Assembly (NCBI GenBank): GCA_013054445.1
Contig: JAAMPI010000072.1
Coordinates: 1-64,000, forward strand
Reading direction: 5' to 3'
DNA from: Cudoniella acicularis
Taxonomy: Eukaryota; Ascomycota; Leotiomycetes; Helotiales; Helotiaceae
Length of the DNA stretch: 64,000 nt
Part shown: one piece after another, positions 12,091 through 24,340 of the stretch
How the letters are laid out: the number at the start of each line of letters is the position of its first letter
Numbering within the stretch: the stretch's first letter is position 1
Notes under the pieces: generated by a model
What the model was told of the DNA's origin: nothing
What the model saw: only the letters and a program-made list of their open reading frames with translations
The model's database searches: none
Program-made: the position numbers and the translations under genes

Positions 12091-12669
12091 ATGCAACTCT
12101 CATCCCTCCTCTCCNCCCCCTCCTCTTCCTTACAACCAGCACCCACGCCCTTCCATCCACCCTTTCCCCCCGCCACACCTGCACTCCAGGCGAAATCCGC
12201 GCCAACCTCGCCTTCTTCGCCACAACCGCCAAATTCCCGGCGGCGGCCCAGCCCTAAATTGTATGAACCAGCTGGAAACTCGAGAGGTCTTTTTTACCGG
12301 GGCAGAACCTAGGTGATCCTACACGAGTCGATTTGGGGAAATGCTTTAATTTGACGTTTGGGGGCGTGAATCCGCAGTTTCTGGCCGATTGTGGGGGTGG
12401 GTGTGAATGTATGTGTGCCTTTTCTCTTACTCTTATGCATTGTTTTCCTATTGTGTGTGGTGCATCGTTTGGAATTATGATTTTGCATGATTAGATTGGT
12501 CAGGAAGTTAAGTTGAGATGAGCTTTGCTAACAGTATATGTCCCTTTCAGTGCTCGTATTCAACAAAACCAACTACACCGGCACACAAACCACCTTCACA
12601 AGAGCAGACCACAATAAATGCGCCTCAGTTCCCGGCAGCTTGTCTTGGAAACCAATTTGTCTGCCATAG
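12091..12669 (+). pseudogene. broken paralogue of the secreted cysteine-rich protein at 1592
   Basis: The two-exon layout matches the intact copy: exon 1 about 12091-12408, intron 12409-12550 (GTATGT donor, TTTCAG acceptor), exon 2 12551-12669 ending SWKPICLP and a stop. The signal peptide, the CTPGEIRANLAFF block, the NQLETREVFFTG block and the GKCFNLTFGGVNPQFLADCG block are all present, but in different frames. Shifts lie near the N at 12115, near the GGCGGCGGCCC run around 12240, and near the T-run/GGGG around 12290-12302. Three independent shifts suggest a decaying gene. The N base and homopolymers leave open that some are read errors. A TATATAA box is kept at 11968-11974. Confidence 0.7.
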
Positions 12670-14192
12670 ATCCCTCCATCAATTGCTTCCTATTGCTAGT
12701 GAAAGGGGCTTACTTGGTCACGAGATTAGATGAGTGACGGGTTGAAAGGGGCGGGGGTTCTTTGAGTTGGGTGGGTTTATATGTTTTAGAATGGGATGTT
12801 AGATAATCAGACGCTGAATTCAACATTTGGTTGTTATTGAATTCGTTTTGTAGCGTGTAGTGAGTGAGTGCCTACTTGAAATTTTGAACATGGAGGCGAA
12901 TAGGGGAAGGATGGATGTAGTGAATACTCCGAAATATTAACCCCTTCCTTTCTGTCAAATCCTACCTAAATCCTTCCCCCTAAGCCCCAGATTAATTAAG
13001 AAGCTTTTTTTATATATAAAACAAGTATATCCTTACCACTTAAGTTAAAACTTTAAAGTATCTACGCACCCATCCCCTCGCCTACAAATCACGAGCCCCC
13101 CTCCCTCCCCCCTCGAATTCACTTTCCCACCAACCATTTCTTCCCAACTAACAGCAATCGCAAATTCAATCTCGACATACATTCAAGCCTTTACCCTTCT
13201 ACCCTCTTGGTTCCCCCCTCGCTGCAGCCACAAAGCGACATCATCGTCTTATTTATAGTTTCTGTCCTGTTGTGGATTAGAAGTAGCGATGGGTAAGATG
13301 TAAATGAGATTATGAGAGGTGATTTACATTAGCATTTGAGCTGGATAGTAGCAGGGATGAACTTTTTCGTGATAGATAATGAGTTCGTTCGTTCGTTCCT
13401 TTACTTGTGCTGCTGTCGCTGAACCCACACCCACACTAACACACTCCTCCCCTTTCCCCCTCCCAACTCATCCCCATTACATCACTGCTGTCACATCCTT
13501 ACTCTGATTTCAACTTTCAGTTTACTTTTAAGAAAATAGGTCGTTCAAATAGATTTACCGATCGAGCTGGAACCTTAGTGATATTCTAAAAAGTGTACTT
13601 GATCTAAATTTTAATCCTGAAAATTCAATTCATGAGAGATATATAAACACCAAACAAGGATAACTCTCACTTCCTACTTTCTAGAAGGATACTTTTGACC
13701 GGACTCTTTATCACCGCAGGGCTTTTTGTGGCTGAGCTAGTAGAGCGCTTTTTATATGAAATCGTGGTAGTGGGTTGAGAGTGCGAATGCGGGGTGGGTT
13801 TTGAGGAGTTTGACCGTGGGTGGATTTGTGCTAATTTTATTGATACAGAGAGAAGAAATGCTCATATTTCTTAGGGATTCATATCGACAAATTTCCCGAA
13901 TTTAAAGGTCTTGATAGAGAACTACCCTCCAAAAAATGAATGCGTATGATATCCGGAGCAGAAAGGGAAATAAATGGAGAACATGCTCCACATGTCAACC
14001 TACCAGTCAAAGAAACAGTCATCAATCAAATATTCAAGTCGAAGACCAGGTCAAAAAGCGCAGGAAACATATCAATGTTTGTTTCCTTATGTAATGAATG
14101 GCGTGTGTTACTCCAATTCCCATTCTCCTGATGATCCTACAGGTGTGCCCCAGCCATCCCGCGTTGAAGAATGATTAGCCGTGAGACACCTT
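12670..14192. other. intergenic, no gene seen
   Basis: Pyrimidine-rich and AT-rich stretches, including a (GTTC)4-like run near 13385, and no convincing coding frame. Confidence 0.4.
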
Positions 14193-14242
14193 ATACCATC
14201 CATATCCATATCCATATCCATGCCATCCCATCCCATCCCATC
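14193..14242. repeat. degenerate ATCCAT / CATCC microsatellite
   Basis: Repeated CCATAT and CATCC units occur in tandem just beyond the 3' end of the YOP1 gene, on its downstream side. Confidence 0.7.
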
Positions 14243-14296
14243 ATCTTAATCCGTACCAGCAGAACTCCATAGTAAACCCATATTGTACTTAAAACA

Positions 14297-15552
14297 TTAA
14301 GCATCAATGCCAGAGCTCTTGCCCTTATCTTCGTCTGCGGGCACTTCGCCCATCACTGTATCAACAGGTGTCTCGGTCTTTGCGCCCCAGCTCCATGGCA
14401 TCCAACTTCCGCTGCTTGTCTCTCGCCTCTTCTCATTCTCAACTTCTTCGGTTCCGCTTTCGGCGTCGATCTTCTCGAAATCGGGCTCGCTCTTGCGGCT
14501 ACTTAGTCCACTTGTTACGCTCTTTGGTCGCTCATTAACCTCCTCCTCGCTGCTACCACTTCCATCGAAGAACATGCTTGGAACATGTCTCTGTCTTGAA
14601 GAGGAGGGTCTCGAAGGCGAGGATTGGAGAGTATTTGCTTCCTTATCGAGAGCCGAGAGTAAAATTGCGAGACGCTCACGTTGTGCAGAAATGAAAGTAA
14701 GGCGTTCATCTCCTTGAACGGTTGGTGGGATCAGAGTGCCCGAGTTCGAAAGGTCGTGGGGTTGATTGGTGCCAGCTGATATGTCTCGGGATGTGGCAGC
14801 ACTGACTGCTGATGCTAGAAGAGCATAGAAATCCGTCGCTGTGCTTGTTGCCCCACTAATGGGATTGGCGGGAATCACGGGTCTCGCAGATGGGAGGTTG
14901 AACCGAGCAATCAAACTTTGTGTATAGCTATAAGGTGTCGGTGTAGGAGGTGGTGTTGGCTCCTTTGGTGGAAGACCAAGAATATGTTGTTTGATGAGTT
15001 CAATGGCATGTTTGAGATAGGTAATGCCTGCTGCCTTCGCGCGATCATGTGCAGAAGATATGAAGTCGTCGATAACGAGTTCATTTTCACGCAGGAAAGG
15101 ATGGACCTGGGTTTGATAGAGCACACGAGCTCCTTGTGTTTGAGGGAGGATAAGGTAGAGGAGGAAGCCAAGTCGAATCCAGGCATAAAAGGGGATCCTG
15201 AACCGCAGAGAATTGTCAGCATCAGCTTTAGCTATCAAGAGTCCCTTGATATGCCTACCAGACAAGAATGAAGCCAGCCCATGATTCAAAAAGTAATGCG
15301 CATGCCAACACAACCCAGTACATCAGCCATGGTGTCAGGAGAGCAGGATCGGAGGTCTTGAGGGCTTTGTAGGAGGCGAAGACAGGGAAGAGGAAGGTAG
15401 GGACGGAACTGCTTATCTATCAGTACCGTTCAATGTATTCTTCATATTCCGGAGGCCATCGGGGTCGTTTGATGCGATTCCCGGTGTTGGATGAGAGCAC
15501 CTGCATGGCGGGGTATTACTTACGATAACAGCCTTGCGAAAGTGTCAAACAT
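14297..15552 (-). CDS. YOP1: YOP1/REEP-family ER membrane-shaping protein (359 aa)
   Basis: Exons read from the minus strand: 15552-15524, 15408-15259 and 15197-14297, with introns of 115 and 61 bp. The first exon encodes only MFDTFARLLS. The TB2/DP1/HVA22 domain spans roughly residues 10-105, with paired hydrophobic hairpins, ALKTSDPALLTPWLMYWVV, ESWAGFILVWIPFYAWIRL and LPQTQGARVLYQ. Yop1 proteins wedge into and tubulate the ER membrane and interact with reticulons and Rab regulators. This copy has a C-terminal extension of about 230 residues that is Ser/Pro-rich and presumably disordered. It includes ERLTFISAQRERLAILLSAL, a helix that may be a coiled coil, and an acidic EEEV patch. It is longer than yeast Yop1 (about 180 aa), as is seen for REEP1-4-like fungal proteins. 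The start is set by the family's short first exon. Confidence 0.9.
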
Positions 15553-16421
15553 GATGGTTCTTTGATGCTAGAATCTCTTTCGAGTGTGCGGGACAGTCTG
15601 AAGAAGGTCTAGGAACAGAGACGAGATTGTCGCCCCCTTTGAATAAAGGTTGAGACGTGAATGAGGGACAAAGGAAGCGGTAAGCAGCGAGTCATTGACT
15701 GAAGGAGGTTGTAATCGGAGCTTAGCGGCGATTCCTTATCTGAGTACTTTATCAGGTAGTTGGCAGCTTCGCAAGCTGGTGGTGGCTTCAGGCCGCTCCC
15801 TGTTCATTTACTCCGTACCCCGTACCTTGGTATTAGGTCTGCCTAACAGAATCCCACAACAATCTGTCTTTATGGACGAAGCCACGTAATTCCTCTATTC
15901 CTCTATTCTTCATTGCAATGAGGCCCAACACGAGTCCTCACGAGTCTCCAGACCGATGGGTCCGGGGCTTCCTCGCGCTGACCGGGACAAGAGGTCACCT
16001 GCAGCCCTGTTTGCACGCTAAAAATCGGTGTCCGAAGCCGCTGAAGCGTGCTGGACCGAGGGTACCCACCGCTTGCCACCTGCTACCTGCCACCTGCAAC
16101 CCCCCTGTGGCTGCCAGGCACCTCAACGCGGGGATTCGAGGATAGAAAGGAGGGGCTTCCGACCGTGGCTGAAAAGCCTGGATTTGAAGCATCCAGCAGA
16201 TCATGAAAATTCGGCGTGCGTTTTCGAGCACAGCATCAGCCCATAATGTGTGCTGTTATCAAATCTAGAACTTTTCGTGCCTGGAAGTAAATGCCACAAA
16301 AACATCGTGGCTTCCCCTCCTTCCTCATTCATCAGTGAAACAAAACAAATTTTACCCTTGAACGAACGCAATCAAAAGCAAACACCAGTCAGCCACTTGA
16401 TATTACTAAACCACCACCACC
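15553..16421. promoter_or_regulatory. shared intergenic region between divergent YOP1 and NRDE genes
   Basis: 869 bp separate the two start codons. A CT-rich leader ending in CACCACCACC directly precedes the NRDE ATG at 16422. No other gene was found in it. Confidence 0.4.
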
Positions 16422-17495
16422 ATGTGCATCGTTCTCGTCACGACCGCACATCCCTCCTACTCCATCATCATCCTCGATAACCGTGATGAATTCATTCTCC
16501 GCCCAACAAGCAGACCGCACTGGTGGTCTTCTCACCACCAACAAATTCTGTCAGCCAGAGATCTACAACGAGCAGAGCAGGGAACCTGGCTGGGCATCAC
16601 GAGAACGGGCAATTTTGCAGTCTTGACAAACTACCGAGAAACCGAGTTTCACGATGCGGATCACCCTATACAAGGCACAAGAAGCAGAGGAGGAATGGTT
16701 ACGGCTTGGCTGACGAGTCCAGACGACGAAAGTACAGAACATTTTGTTCACCGGCTTTTGGAAGGTGAGGGCGTGAAGGGCGTTGGAGGATTTTCGCTGC
16801 TGTGTGGGAAGCTGCGGAAGGATAAAACCACCCAGCACGAACTCGAGCCTCTGGCCATAATATCGAATCGAAGTGGAAGCCCAGATGATGTTCCCTGGGT
16901 TGCAGAGCGGAGGGGAGAGGTATACGGCCTAAGCAACACACACTACGACGACCCGGAAATCTGGCCCAAGGTAAAAATAGGCAAGGAGAAGGTTCTCGAA
17001 GTTGTGGATGAGGTTGTTGAAGCTAGGCTGGGAGAAGAGGATCTAGTCAACAAGTTATACGCCGTTTTGGACATGGATACTCTTCCCGAGCAAGACGGGC
17101 AGGATTTCGAGGAGTACATCTATCACCTGCGAAAATCCATATTTATTCCTTCGATAGGGAACGCAAATCCACCCAAAACCATTCCCGAAGCCGACGCTGT
17201 CGCATCCGCGAAGCAAGAAGCAGTTGTGGACGCAATTGAAGAAGCAGAAAAGGAGTTGAAAGCAGAAGAAACACCCGATCAAGGAAACGGCATGACAGGA
17301 ATCTACGGCACGCAAAGACAAACCATCATTCTAGTAGACTGGGAAGGCAATGTCACATTTCGGGAACGGTCATTGTGGGACGAGAAAGGCAATCCAATAC
17401 CAAGGGGGCAAGGGGACATGAAATTCGAGTTTCAGATCGAGGGATGGAATGGCGAAAGTAAGGGGAATGAATTTCATCCGGTTGCATTGTTATAG
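16422..17495 (+). CDS. TANGO2-like NRDE-domain protein (357 aa)
   Basis: Intronless. It begins MCIVLVTTAHPSYSIIILDN with the diagnostic Asn-Arg-Asp-Glu at residues 20-23, then RPTSRPHWW, GTWLGITRTGNFAVLTNYRE and RGGMVTAWL, which are the core of the NRDE (Transport and Golgi organisation 2) family. The cysteine at position 2 fits an Ntn-hydrolase-like N-terminus. The C-terminal half has TGIYGTQRQTIILVD, the family's second conserved block. Residues of about 250-295 are Glu/Ala-rich and charged. TANGO2 proteins affect ER-Golgi organisation, lipid metabolism or haem handling in animals; the fungal role is unsettled. The length is slightly greater than that of animal TANGO2 (about 276 aa) because of the acidic insert. 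Confidence 0.9.
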   Translation: MCIVLVTTAHPSYSIIILDNRDEFILRPTSRPHWWSSHHQQILSARDLQRAEQGTWLGITRTGNFAVLTNYRETEFHDADHPIQGTRSRGGMVTAWLTSPDDESTEHFVHRLLEGEGVKGVGGFSLLCGKLRKDKTTQHELEPLAIISNRSGSPDDVPWVAERRGEVYGLSNTHYDDPEIWPKVKIGKEKVLEVVDEVVEARLGEEDLVNKLYAVLDMDTLPEQDGQDFEEYIYHLRKSIFIPSIGNANPPKTIPEADAVASAKQEAVVDAIEEAEKELKAEETPDQGNGMTGIYGTQRQTIILVDWEGNVTFRERSLWDEKGNPIPRGQGDMKFEFQIEGWNGESKGNEFHPVALL

Positions 17496-19910
17496 ATGGC
17501 TGATAGCATGGCAGAGACCGGATAGATGGTAGACTTCCTCTTTTTGGTGGTTACTCCTAATGCTGTAGTAATCCTACGCTTTGAATGCCGAAATGGCAGA
17601 CAGAGACAAACCTAGATTTCTCCTCGTGTGCGAATTCCACGCAATGGTTTTTCCTTGTTTTGAACATCTTTAGATGCCAATTAGGCCTCAGAAGATATCG
17701 ATTTTTGGAGCGGGACACCACGAACTGCTGTTCAACTGGCTGTCACTGCTGTCAGAAGCAAGCATCACATGCCATTTTGCATCTACCATAATTACATGCC
17801 ATCTGCACGCCAAGCATCCAGAACATCGAACAACTGATTTTTAAAAAAAGATCGCCACCTTCTCAATCACCCTCCTTTCACGCGGAAATCTAGATTGGCT
17901 GCAAAAATCGGACTTAGAGCCAACGCCACTCTGGGACCTAGCTCGCCCACACATATACGTCCTCGCAAGTGCGATCTCGCAGCCATTGACCGACTATAGT
18001 TATTGTGTTGGAAAAACTGCTACCAAACACAGTGGAAGACTGAGTCTTTTTCTACGGGTTATTCATTTCTCTGGTCGGCTTACTCGTGCAATTTCAGGGG
18101 GGTTCTTTGGTTCAGTTAGGCTAGTGTAGTTAATTCTTGCGGCTTACTTAAATTTCATTCTTTCAATCTTTTAGAATATTCATTTATATTGTATTTGATA
18201 GTTCTTATTCTCTGGGATTTTCTCCTTTGCTTTTTCTTCTATCTCATCCGAAATATATCCACTCTTTCAAATAGCACATCACAGTCGCTCACTCACTCAC
18301 CAACCAACCAACCAAACGAGCAAGTTTTCCCTTAACTATTCAGCCATTTCAAATTCCAACTTTAAGCTCGAAGACAAGTCAAGCTCTTCAACCTTAATCC
18401 AGGAAACAACCATCATCAATATTGCTAGATCTCTAAGCTTTCCTGCCCAAAACTTTCAAGGTCACGAGCCCTGGCCAAATCCTCTAGTTCCTTGTTTGTC
18501 ATGTTGGGATTCCTCGGACACCACACTTCGGAACAAATAGGTGTATTTATACTTTGAAGTTTGAAGTTTGAAGTTTGCAAAGAGTATGACATTCACCGGT
18601 ATATGAAATGATTTAATTTTATTCAATGTAAAAATTATCGCGCTAAGTAGGAAAACAAGTGTGATAGAAAGTGGGCCTCTGAGCCCATTTTGAAGCTCCT
18701 ACTCAGAGACTTAGAAATCTTGCCCGTCCTAACTGCCGTTCTTCAGACATTCCCGCGAAGTATTTTGACTTTTTACAGTTTAACTTTTTCGGAACCATGC
18801 ATTTTGGACTATTTTCGCCTCTTTAGAGGGTTATTTGAGGGCATTTAAAGAGTAAAGAATAGCGGGATCTTCGGTTAGTTTTTAAGGAAAAGCAGTCAAA
18901 GTTTGTAGTGAATCAAGTCAGGACTCAATTTCATAATACACGATCTTTAAACCAAAGGAAGCTGGTTTAAAATGTTCAAAAGTCTGACTGCTAAGAGTTC
19001 TTTCCAGAATTTTGAAAAGACTATACCAGTTCCTGCCATGAGTGATATCCTAAGTTGGGACGCACCCTTGATGTGTCGCAGATCTTTCGCACTATGCAAC
19101 TATGCAACACTGTGCAGGAGGACTGGCAATAGATATCCCTAGCTTAATGTTACAAAAGTAGAGGCAGATATGACTGAGATCCGTAACTAAAAATGTTGGT
19201 TCGGATTTGATAAGTGACTCCCTCTTTGATGTGGACACCTGAAGCTTTTGTAAATTTTCTGGGAAACCGCAATCACTCATTTATTTATGTTGCTTCTCTT
19301 AATATGGTAGACTTTTCAATTTCAGTGGAAAGCAAGCCGCACTCATGAAGAACTTCAGCCGCCTTTGTTATCCCAGGGTTTGACTTTATGAGAATAAGAA
19401 ATTCTGCTGTCAGGGCTTGGACTTCCAAGATGCGAGGTGAACAGAATTCACTTTGTAAATGAGCTCAATTGATTTCATTAGTCGAAAGGTTCAACAGTAG
19501 AAACATAGCCCTAGCAACTTTCTTGCTTTCTAGAGCGCTGTGGCAGAGTCTCATTTCTTAATGGCTATCTTTATAACAGCGACAGAAAATCATGGGGTGA
19601 GAAAGAAAGAGAATTATTCGTAGTTAACTCTTGTCTCTCTTATTTGCAACTCAGGAGCTACTCAGACAACAAGCTTAAGTTGCTCGGTTCCTAAAAGTTC
19701 GACTTTCAGACATCCGAACTCCAACTTCTTCTCTCCTCTTCCGAATTCAGATCTTCAAGATCTATCCAAACAACTTGCTTCACAGCTCATCCGAGCAATG
19801 ATATCATTCCACGTGCCACTAGACGACAGTAGTTGGCAAGATGAAAATGTTGACTTCCTCTCTTCTCTTCTGAATCTCTTCACGCCGCCAACAACAACAC
19901 AACCGACGAA
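17496..19910. other. intergenic, 2.4 kb, possible transcribed leader
   Basis: No coding frame was found. The stretch 18240-18480 is CT/CA-rich like a fungal 5' leader (a run of ACTCACTCACCAACCAACC near 18290) but no ORF follows. A TGAAGTTT unit is repeated three times at about 18553-18577. From 19640 onward the CT-rich sequence is probably the promoter and leader of the gene at 19911. Confidence 0.4.
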
Positions 19911-21423
19911 ATGGCTTCAGTGCCAAACTCTTATCCCCTTGTGGGATATTCAAACCCTCCGTCTCGTCCCCCTCCCCCTCCTACTAATGCGGCTCCGGCT
20001 CTGCGCCGGTTTATCAGAGAAAAGTCGGACACCCACAGAATTCAAAGCGCGACATTAAAGGAGGTGACCCCCCTGGCGGGTCTGAAGCCCGCGCAGCATC
20101 GCATTGCGGTGGAAGGGCAGAAGGAGGTACTGGCGAAAGCAGATTTACTCCTTTATCATAAGGAGATGCTGTCTTTGAACGATCGCCCTTCACTTGCGGA
20201 AGAAAAGTGTGGTTGGGTTACTGCCGACCAAATTCTCGCTCCTTCCTCTTCTGCCGCCGAACTTCGATCTCACCCGCCACAAACCTCAAGCCTCGCCAAC
20301 AGAGTCGCATCAAGAAGCAACACTGGCTTCTTACAATCGATTGACGAGATGGAGTCGTTCGAACGTCAATACTCTCTTCATTTGAGAGGTTCTCCCGCAC
20401 GTCCACCACCTATCAACATCAGCGGTCCCCATCGCGCAATTCGATATGCTACTGCTCCTGTATTGCCATCGCAGAAGAAAGAGGTAAGTTACTCATCAAT
20501 AATCCTTTTTTATGACGCGACTGACAAGAGCCCAGAATGTGCCACCAAATCCTGTTGCTCTTATGCGGCCGATCTCTCCAGCGCAGAATCGTGCCGCTCA
20601 CCTTCCGAAATCTCGAACATTAACCACTATGCAAAAGCTTACGAGCTCTTTCTCGCGTTCAAATTTAAACTTGGCTAGCACTAACAACAGTCGCAAATCT
20701 TCTGCTTCTTCCGCTGCGCCTTCACATCACGGCCTTTCACTTTCAACAAGCAAATCATCTACCTCGCTTAGCACCGCTTTCCCTACGACCGCGGTCTCCG
20801 ATATTACGGCAGAAGCAATTCGCCAGTCTATGCCAGCTTCTGCACTTCCGATCTTTTCCGATCATACCTATATTCACTCAGTTTTGCCTAGCCAAATGTG
20901 GGCGGGCCGCCTATCAGCATTGTATGACAGATTCAGTACGGAAATGGTCCAAGGTACTCTTACCGATCCCAAAATCTACCAAAAGTGCGTTGCTCCTACT
21001 CCAAAGGGCTTCATACCACCTCCAAGACCTTCCGAGAAGAAGGCAAAATCCAAGGACCAGCCAGCAAAGATGGCTTCCCGTTACGATTCTCTTGATACAG
21101 AGCGCTTGCAGAGCTCACTTTACCTCGAAGACGATTCAGATAAGCGGTACATCAAAGCTTTCGATCACCTTCGCAACTTATGCATGACGGATGAAGCCAG
21201 GAAGAGCTTGTGGGAGTTTCAACTGCAGTATGCCAGAACTCAGAACAATCCCCGCCTTCTTCCGGTGGGGGGAAGTATGAAGGACGGTTGGATCTCGAGA
21301 TTGGCTACATCGATGGGCAATGACCGAAAGCCAGAGACTGGGACAAGTATGGGGACTGGAAGGCGAACTGGGTTCAGCCGATTTGGGAAGAGCCGAACTG
21401 ATTTGTCTGGAACGTTGAGATAG
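19911..21423 (+). CDS. hypothetical fungal protein (486 aa), Ser/Pro-rich
   Basis: Two exons, 19911-20483 and 20536-21423, with a 52-bp intron (GTAAGT donor, CCCAG acceptor) that keeps the frame. The first 30 residues are Pro-rich (SNPPSRPPPPPTNAAPALRR). Residues 35-110 contain a conserved-looking charged segment (LAGLKPAQHRIAVEGQKEVL, then LLLYHKEMLSLNDRPSLAEE). The middle is Ser/Thr-rich and low complexity. Residues about 290-430 look folded (SALPIFSDHTYIHSVLPSQM, then LSALYDRFSTEMVQGTLTDP, KRYIKAFDHLRNLCMTDEAR and WEFQLQYARTQNNP). There is no signal peptide, membrane segment or catalytic motif that I recognise. The pattern suggests a cytosolic or cortical scaffold protein, which is a guess. 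The ATG follows a long CT-rich leader. Confidence 0.7.
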
Positions 21424-22505
21424 TTTTTCTTTCCTCGAATATTTGGGATGGAAGTTTGTTTGTATTGATGAAGCATAGCGATCTTGGTGTATTGGGGGAG
21501 TTTCGAATAATACCCAAGCATGTTTTATGTTGTATGTGTTATAGATCAGCAGTCATTTCAACTTAAGAATGAAAGAACTTTGATTTCGAACGACCGTTTT
21601 CACTGTGTCAAATGTCAACGGCACTTCGAATGTGGACAGTATCTGAGCAGATAGCTAGGGATCATTATAAAAGGCAATATCTCACAGTTTTAGAGACATC
21701 GAGAATGATATCTTTCCAAAACTCCAGGTTCCTGCATATGGAGCAAGGTCCGATCATTCCGGACAGAGGTCTGAAAGGTTTGGGACTCCTCGCAAGGCTC
21801 GAGCCAAAGGCTTCAAAACGCCTCTCGATTACTCATAATAACATAGATATTGAGAGCCCAAGACAGACAGCGTTCTTTTGTTCTTTCTGGGAGTTCCTTG
21901 GCCCAGGAGCATCGATTCCAGAAGCTGCCAAACCTGACATGAGGTTTCTGACATCGTAAAAGCTTCGGCCCGAGCCGGCTTGGTACAAGTGGAGCTTCTG
22001 GCGGCGTCTTCCGACATCCAAGATTTCATTTTGCAGCACCACATTTATGCTTCATTCGCCATGCAAATGCTCTAAACTTCCTTTAATAATCACCCTAACA
22101 GTTTCTCAAAAACAACAATGTCGCTGTTTGCGCACGGACCACAATCCACGTATTTCGCAAGGACGATTGGCTCATGCAAGTCATAGTTGCAGCATAAGCG
22201 AATTATTTTCCCTGTTCGAGCCTAGGTTGTCTGAATGTTCGGTAGACCCACAAGAGCATTGTTGACCCTAGCGAGAGGCACGACGCGACATAAATACTTT
22301 CTCGTGCGAAGACAGATTTTTGCTTCCGTTTTCCTTCTTCCCGTTGGACTCTCGACAGCACGAACCACACAGTCAATTCGTTTGACTTGACCGTCACTCG
22401 TCGATTTAGGTCACCGCACAGTCATATTTTGATTATTTTGATCCCCTTTTTTACATTTACTTGTCCAAATCATCGCATTCGCGCGTCCACATCAAATCCA
22501 ACATC
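21424..22505. other. intergenic, no gene supported
   Basis: A 115-codon plus-strand frame at 21612-21959 and an overlapping minus-strand frame lack domain content. The last 100 bp, with CT-rich sequence, probably form the RCC1 leader. Confidence 0.4.
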
Positions 22506-24340
22506 ATGCCACCAAAGAAAGCCGCTAGCCGCGTTGCAGCATCTGCGAAGGAGACTGTAGCCAAAAAGGCAAAGGCTGCTGCTCCTAACACAACAGCAAA
22601 ACGCGCCTCTACACGTACCAAGCCAACTCCTCCCGAGCCAGCCAAGGCAAAACCTGCACCGAAAACAAAAGCAGCTCCTGTCAAACCCGCAGAGAAACCC
22701 AAACCCACAGCCTTGAAGCGCAAGGCTTCTGAAGACCACGAAGACGCGCCGATCTCGAAAAAATCGAAGACCAAGGCCGTCACTGAAAATGCTGCTCCCA
22801 GAAAGATTGCAAAGCCCCGTGGAAGACCTGCAAGGAAGGAAGACGATGAGGTCGCAATTGTGAGTTCTTGATCTCCAATTTCTGAGCATCCACTGATTTT
22901 GCAGAAACCTGTTGTGAAGAAGGCTGCTGCAACAAAGAAGGCCGCACCTCAGAAACCCAAGAAAGCTCTCCCCGAGATCAATACTCCACCGACTCAAGTC
23001 CTTGATATTTACGTCTTTGGCGAAGGAGGATCTGGTGAACTTGGTCTTGGTTCAAAGCGTATGGATGGAAAGAAAGTTATCGATGTTTCACGTCCCAGAT
23101 TGAACCCAAAACTTGCTGCTGATGTGGTTGGCGTTGTCCAAATCGCTGTTGGCGGAATGCATTGTGCTGCGTTAACTAAGGACAACAAAATTTATACATG
23201 GGGTGTGAACGATCAAGGCGCATTGGGCCGCGAGACCCCTCAAGAAGGAAAGATGGAAGATCTCGCTGCTGGAGAGGACTCGGATTCCGACGATGACGAT
23301 GACGATTCTGGCTTGAATCCATCTGAGGCGGAACCACGCCCAGTAGACCTTAAGTTTTTCGAGGAGGGCACCAAATTTGNCTCTCTGTACGCTAGTGACA
23401 GTGCCACCTTCGCTCTGACGACCACCGGGTCAGTTTACGGCTGGGGCACGTTCCGTGTAAGTCTCGGTCTAGTTTTCAAATATTCATCTTCTAACTTTTG
23501 TAGGGCGTTGATGGTATTCTTGGCTTCCGCGAAGATGTCAAGACCGCAGAACGACCAATCCTCATTCCCGAGCTTAAGAATATTGTCAAAATGTCGGTTG
23601 GCACGAACCATGCTCTGGCTCTCGACAACAAGGGCAAGGTCTTCGCCTGGGGCGCTGGTGAACAAAACCAGCTCGGCCGCCGCATCGTCGCTCGCAAGCA
23701 AACCAGTGGGCTCGTCCCGCAAGAGTTTGGGTTGCACAGAAAGAACATCGTCGACATTGGTTCTGGCGATTATCACAATTTCGCCATCGACAAGAATGGC
23801 AGTGTTCGGGCTTGGGGCTTGAACACCTTTGGCCAGACGGGAGTGCCGAAACCCTCGGAAAAAGACGACTATGTTCTGACTCCAACTGTTGTGGAGTCTC
23901 TCAAAGTGTACCACATTAAACAAATCACAGGCGGGGCACATCACACGATAGCATGCACGGTGGAAGGTGAAGTCCTGACCTTCGGGAAGATGGAATCCAG
24001 TCAGGCGGGTGTCGAGTCCGGTTCGATTCCGGCCGACTACCTTTATATCGATGGCGAGGGTCGCCGTCGGTATCTGGTGAAGCCCCTTGTTGTTCCCAAC
24101 ATTAAGGGTGCCTTCGTGGCAACTGCCACTGACACCTGCATTGCTATCGATGTGGATGGAAAGGCCCACAGCTGGGGTTTCAGTGGGAACTACCAGACAG
24201 GGCAGGGGTCGACTGAAGATATTGCCAAGGCCCGATGGATTGACAACACTGCGGTCCGGGGGAAGCGGTTGGTGTTTGCGGGATTGGGTGGGCAGTTTGG
24301 TGTGTTGGGTGGTGTTGCGGGAGAGACGGTTGGTGCCTAA
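22506..24340 (+). CDS. RCC1-type Ran guanine nucleotide exchange factor (580 aa)
   Basis: Exons 22506-22859, 22905-23456 and 23504-24340; both introns are about 45 bp (GTGAGT..TTTGCAG and GTAAGT..TTTGTAG). The N-terminal 150 residues are a Lys/Ala/Pro-rich basic tail (PPKKAAS, ALKRKASEDHEDAPISKK), a nuclear localisation and DNA-binding type tail. The rest is a seven-bladed RCC1 propeller with repeats such as YVFGEGGSGELGLGS, IYTWGVNDQGALGRE, VFAWGAGEQNQLGRR, VRAWGLNTFGQTGVP and AHSWGFSGNYQTGQG. An acidic loop (SDSDDDDDDS) follows the second repeat, as in yeast Srm1/Prp20. The protein loads GTP onto Ran at chromatin to drive nuclear transport and spindle assembly. The N at 23380 leaves one residue undefined. 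The ATG at 22506 fits the CCACCAAAG context. Confidence 0.92.

Noticed and set aside
21612..21959. 115-codon plus-strand frame
   Set aside because: Composition looks random and a second frame overlaps on the other strand.
24018..24040. GGTTCGATTCC inside RCC1, matching a tRNA T-loop
   Set aside because: It lies within a well-supported coding exon and there is no tRNA around it.
23435..24169. 244-codon minus-strand frame across RCC1 exons
   Set aside because: Antisense shadow of a strongly supported propeller gene.
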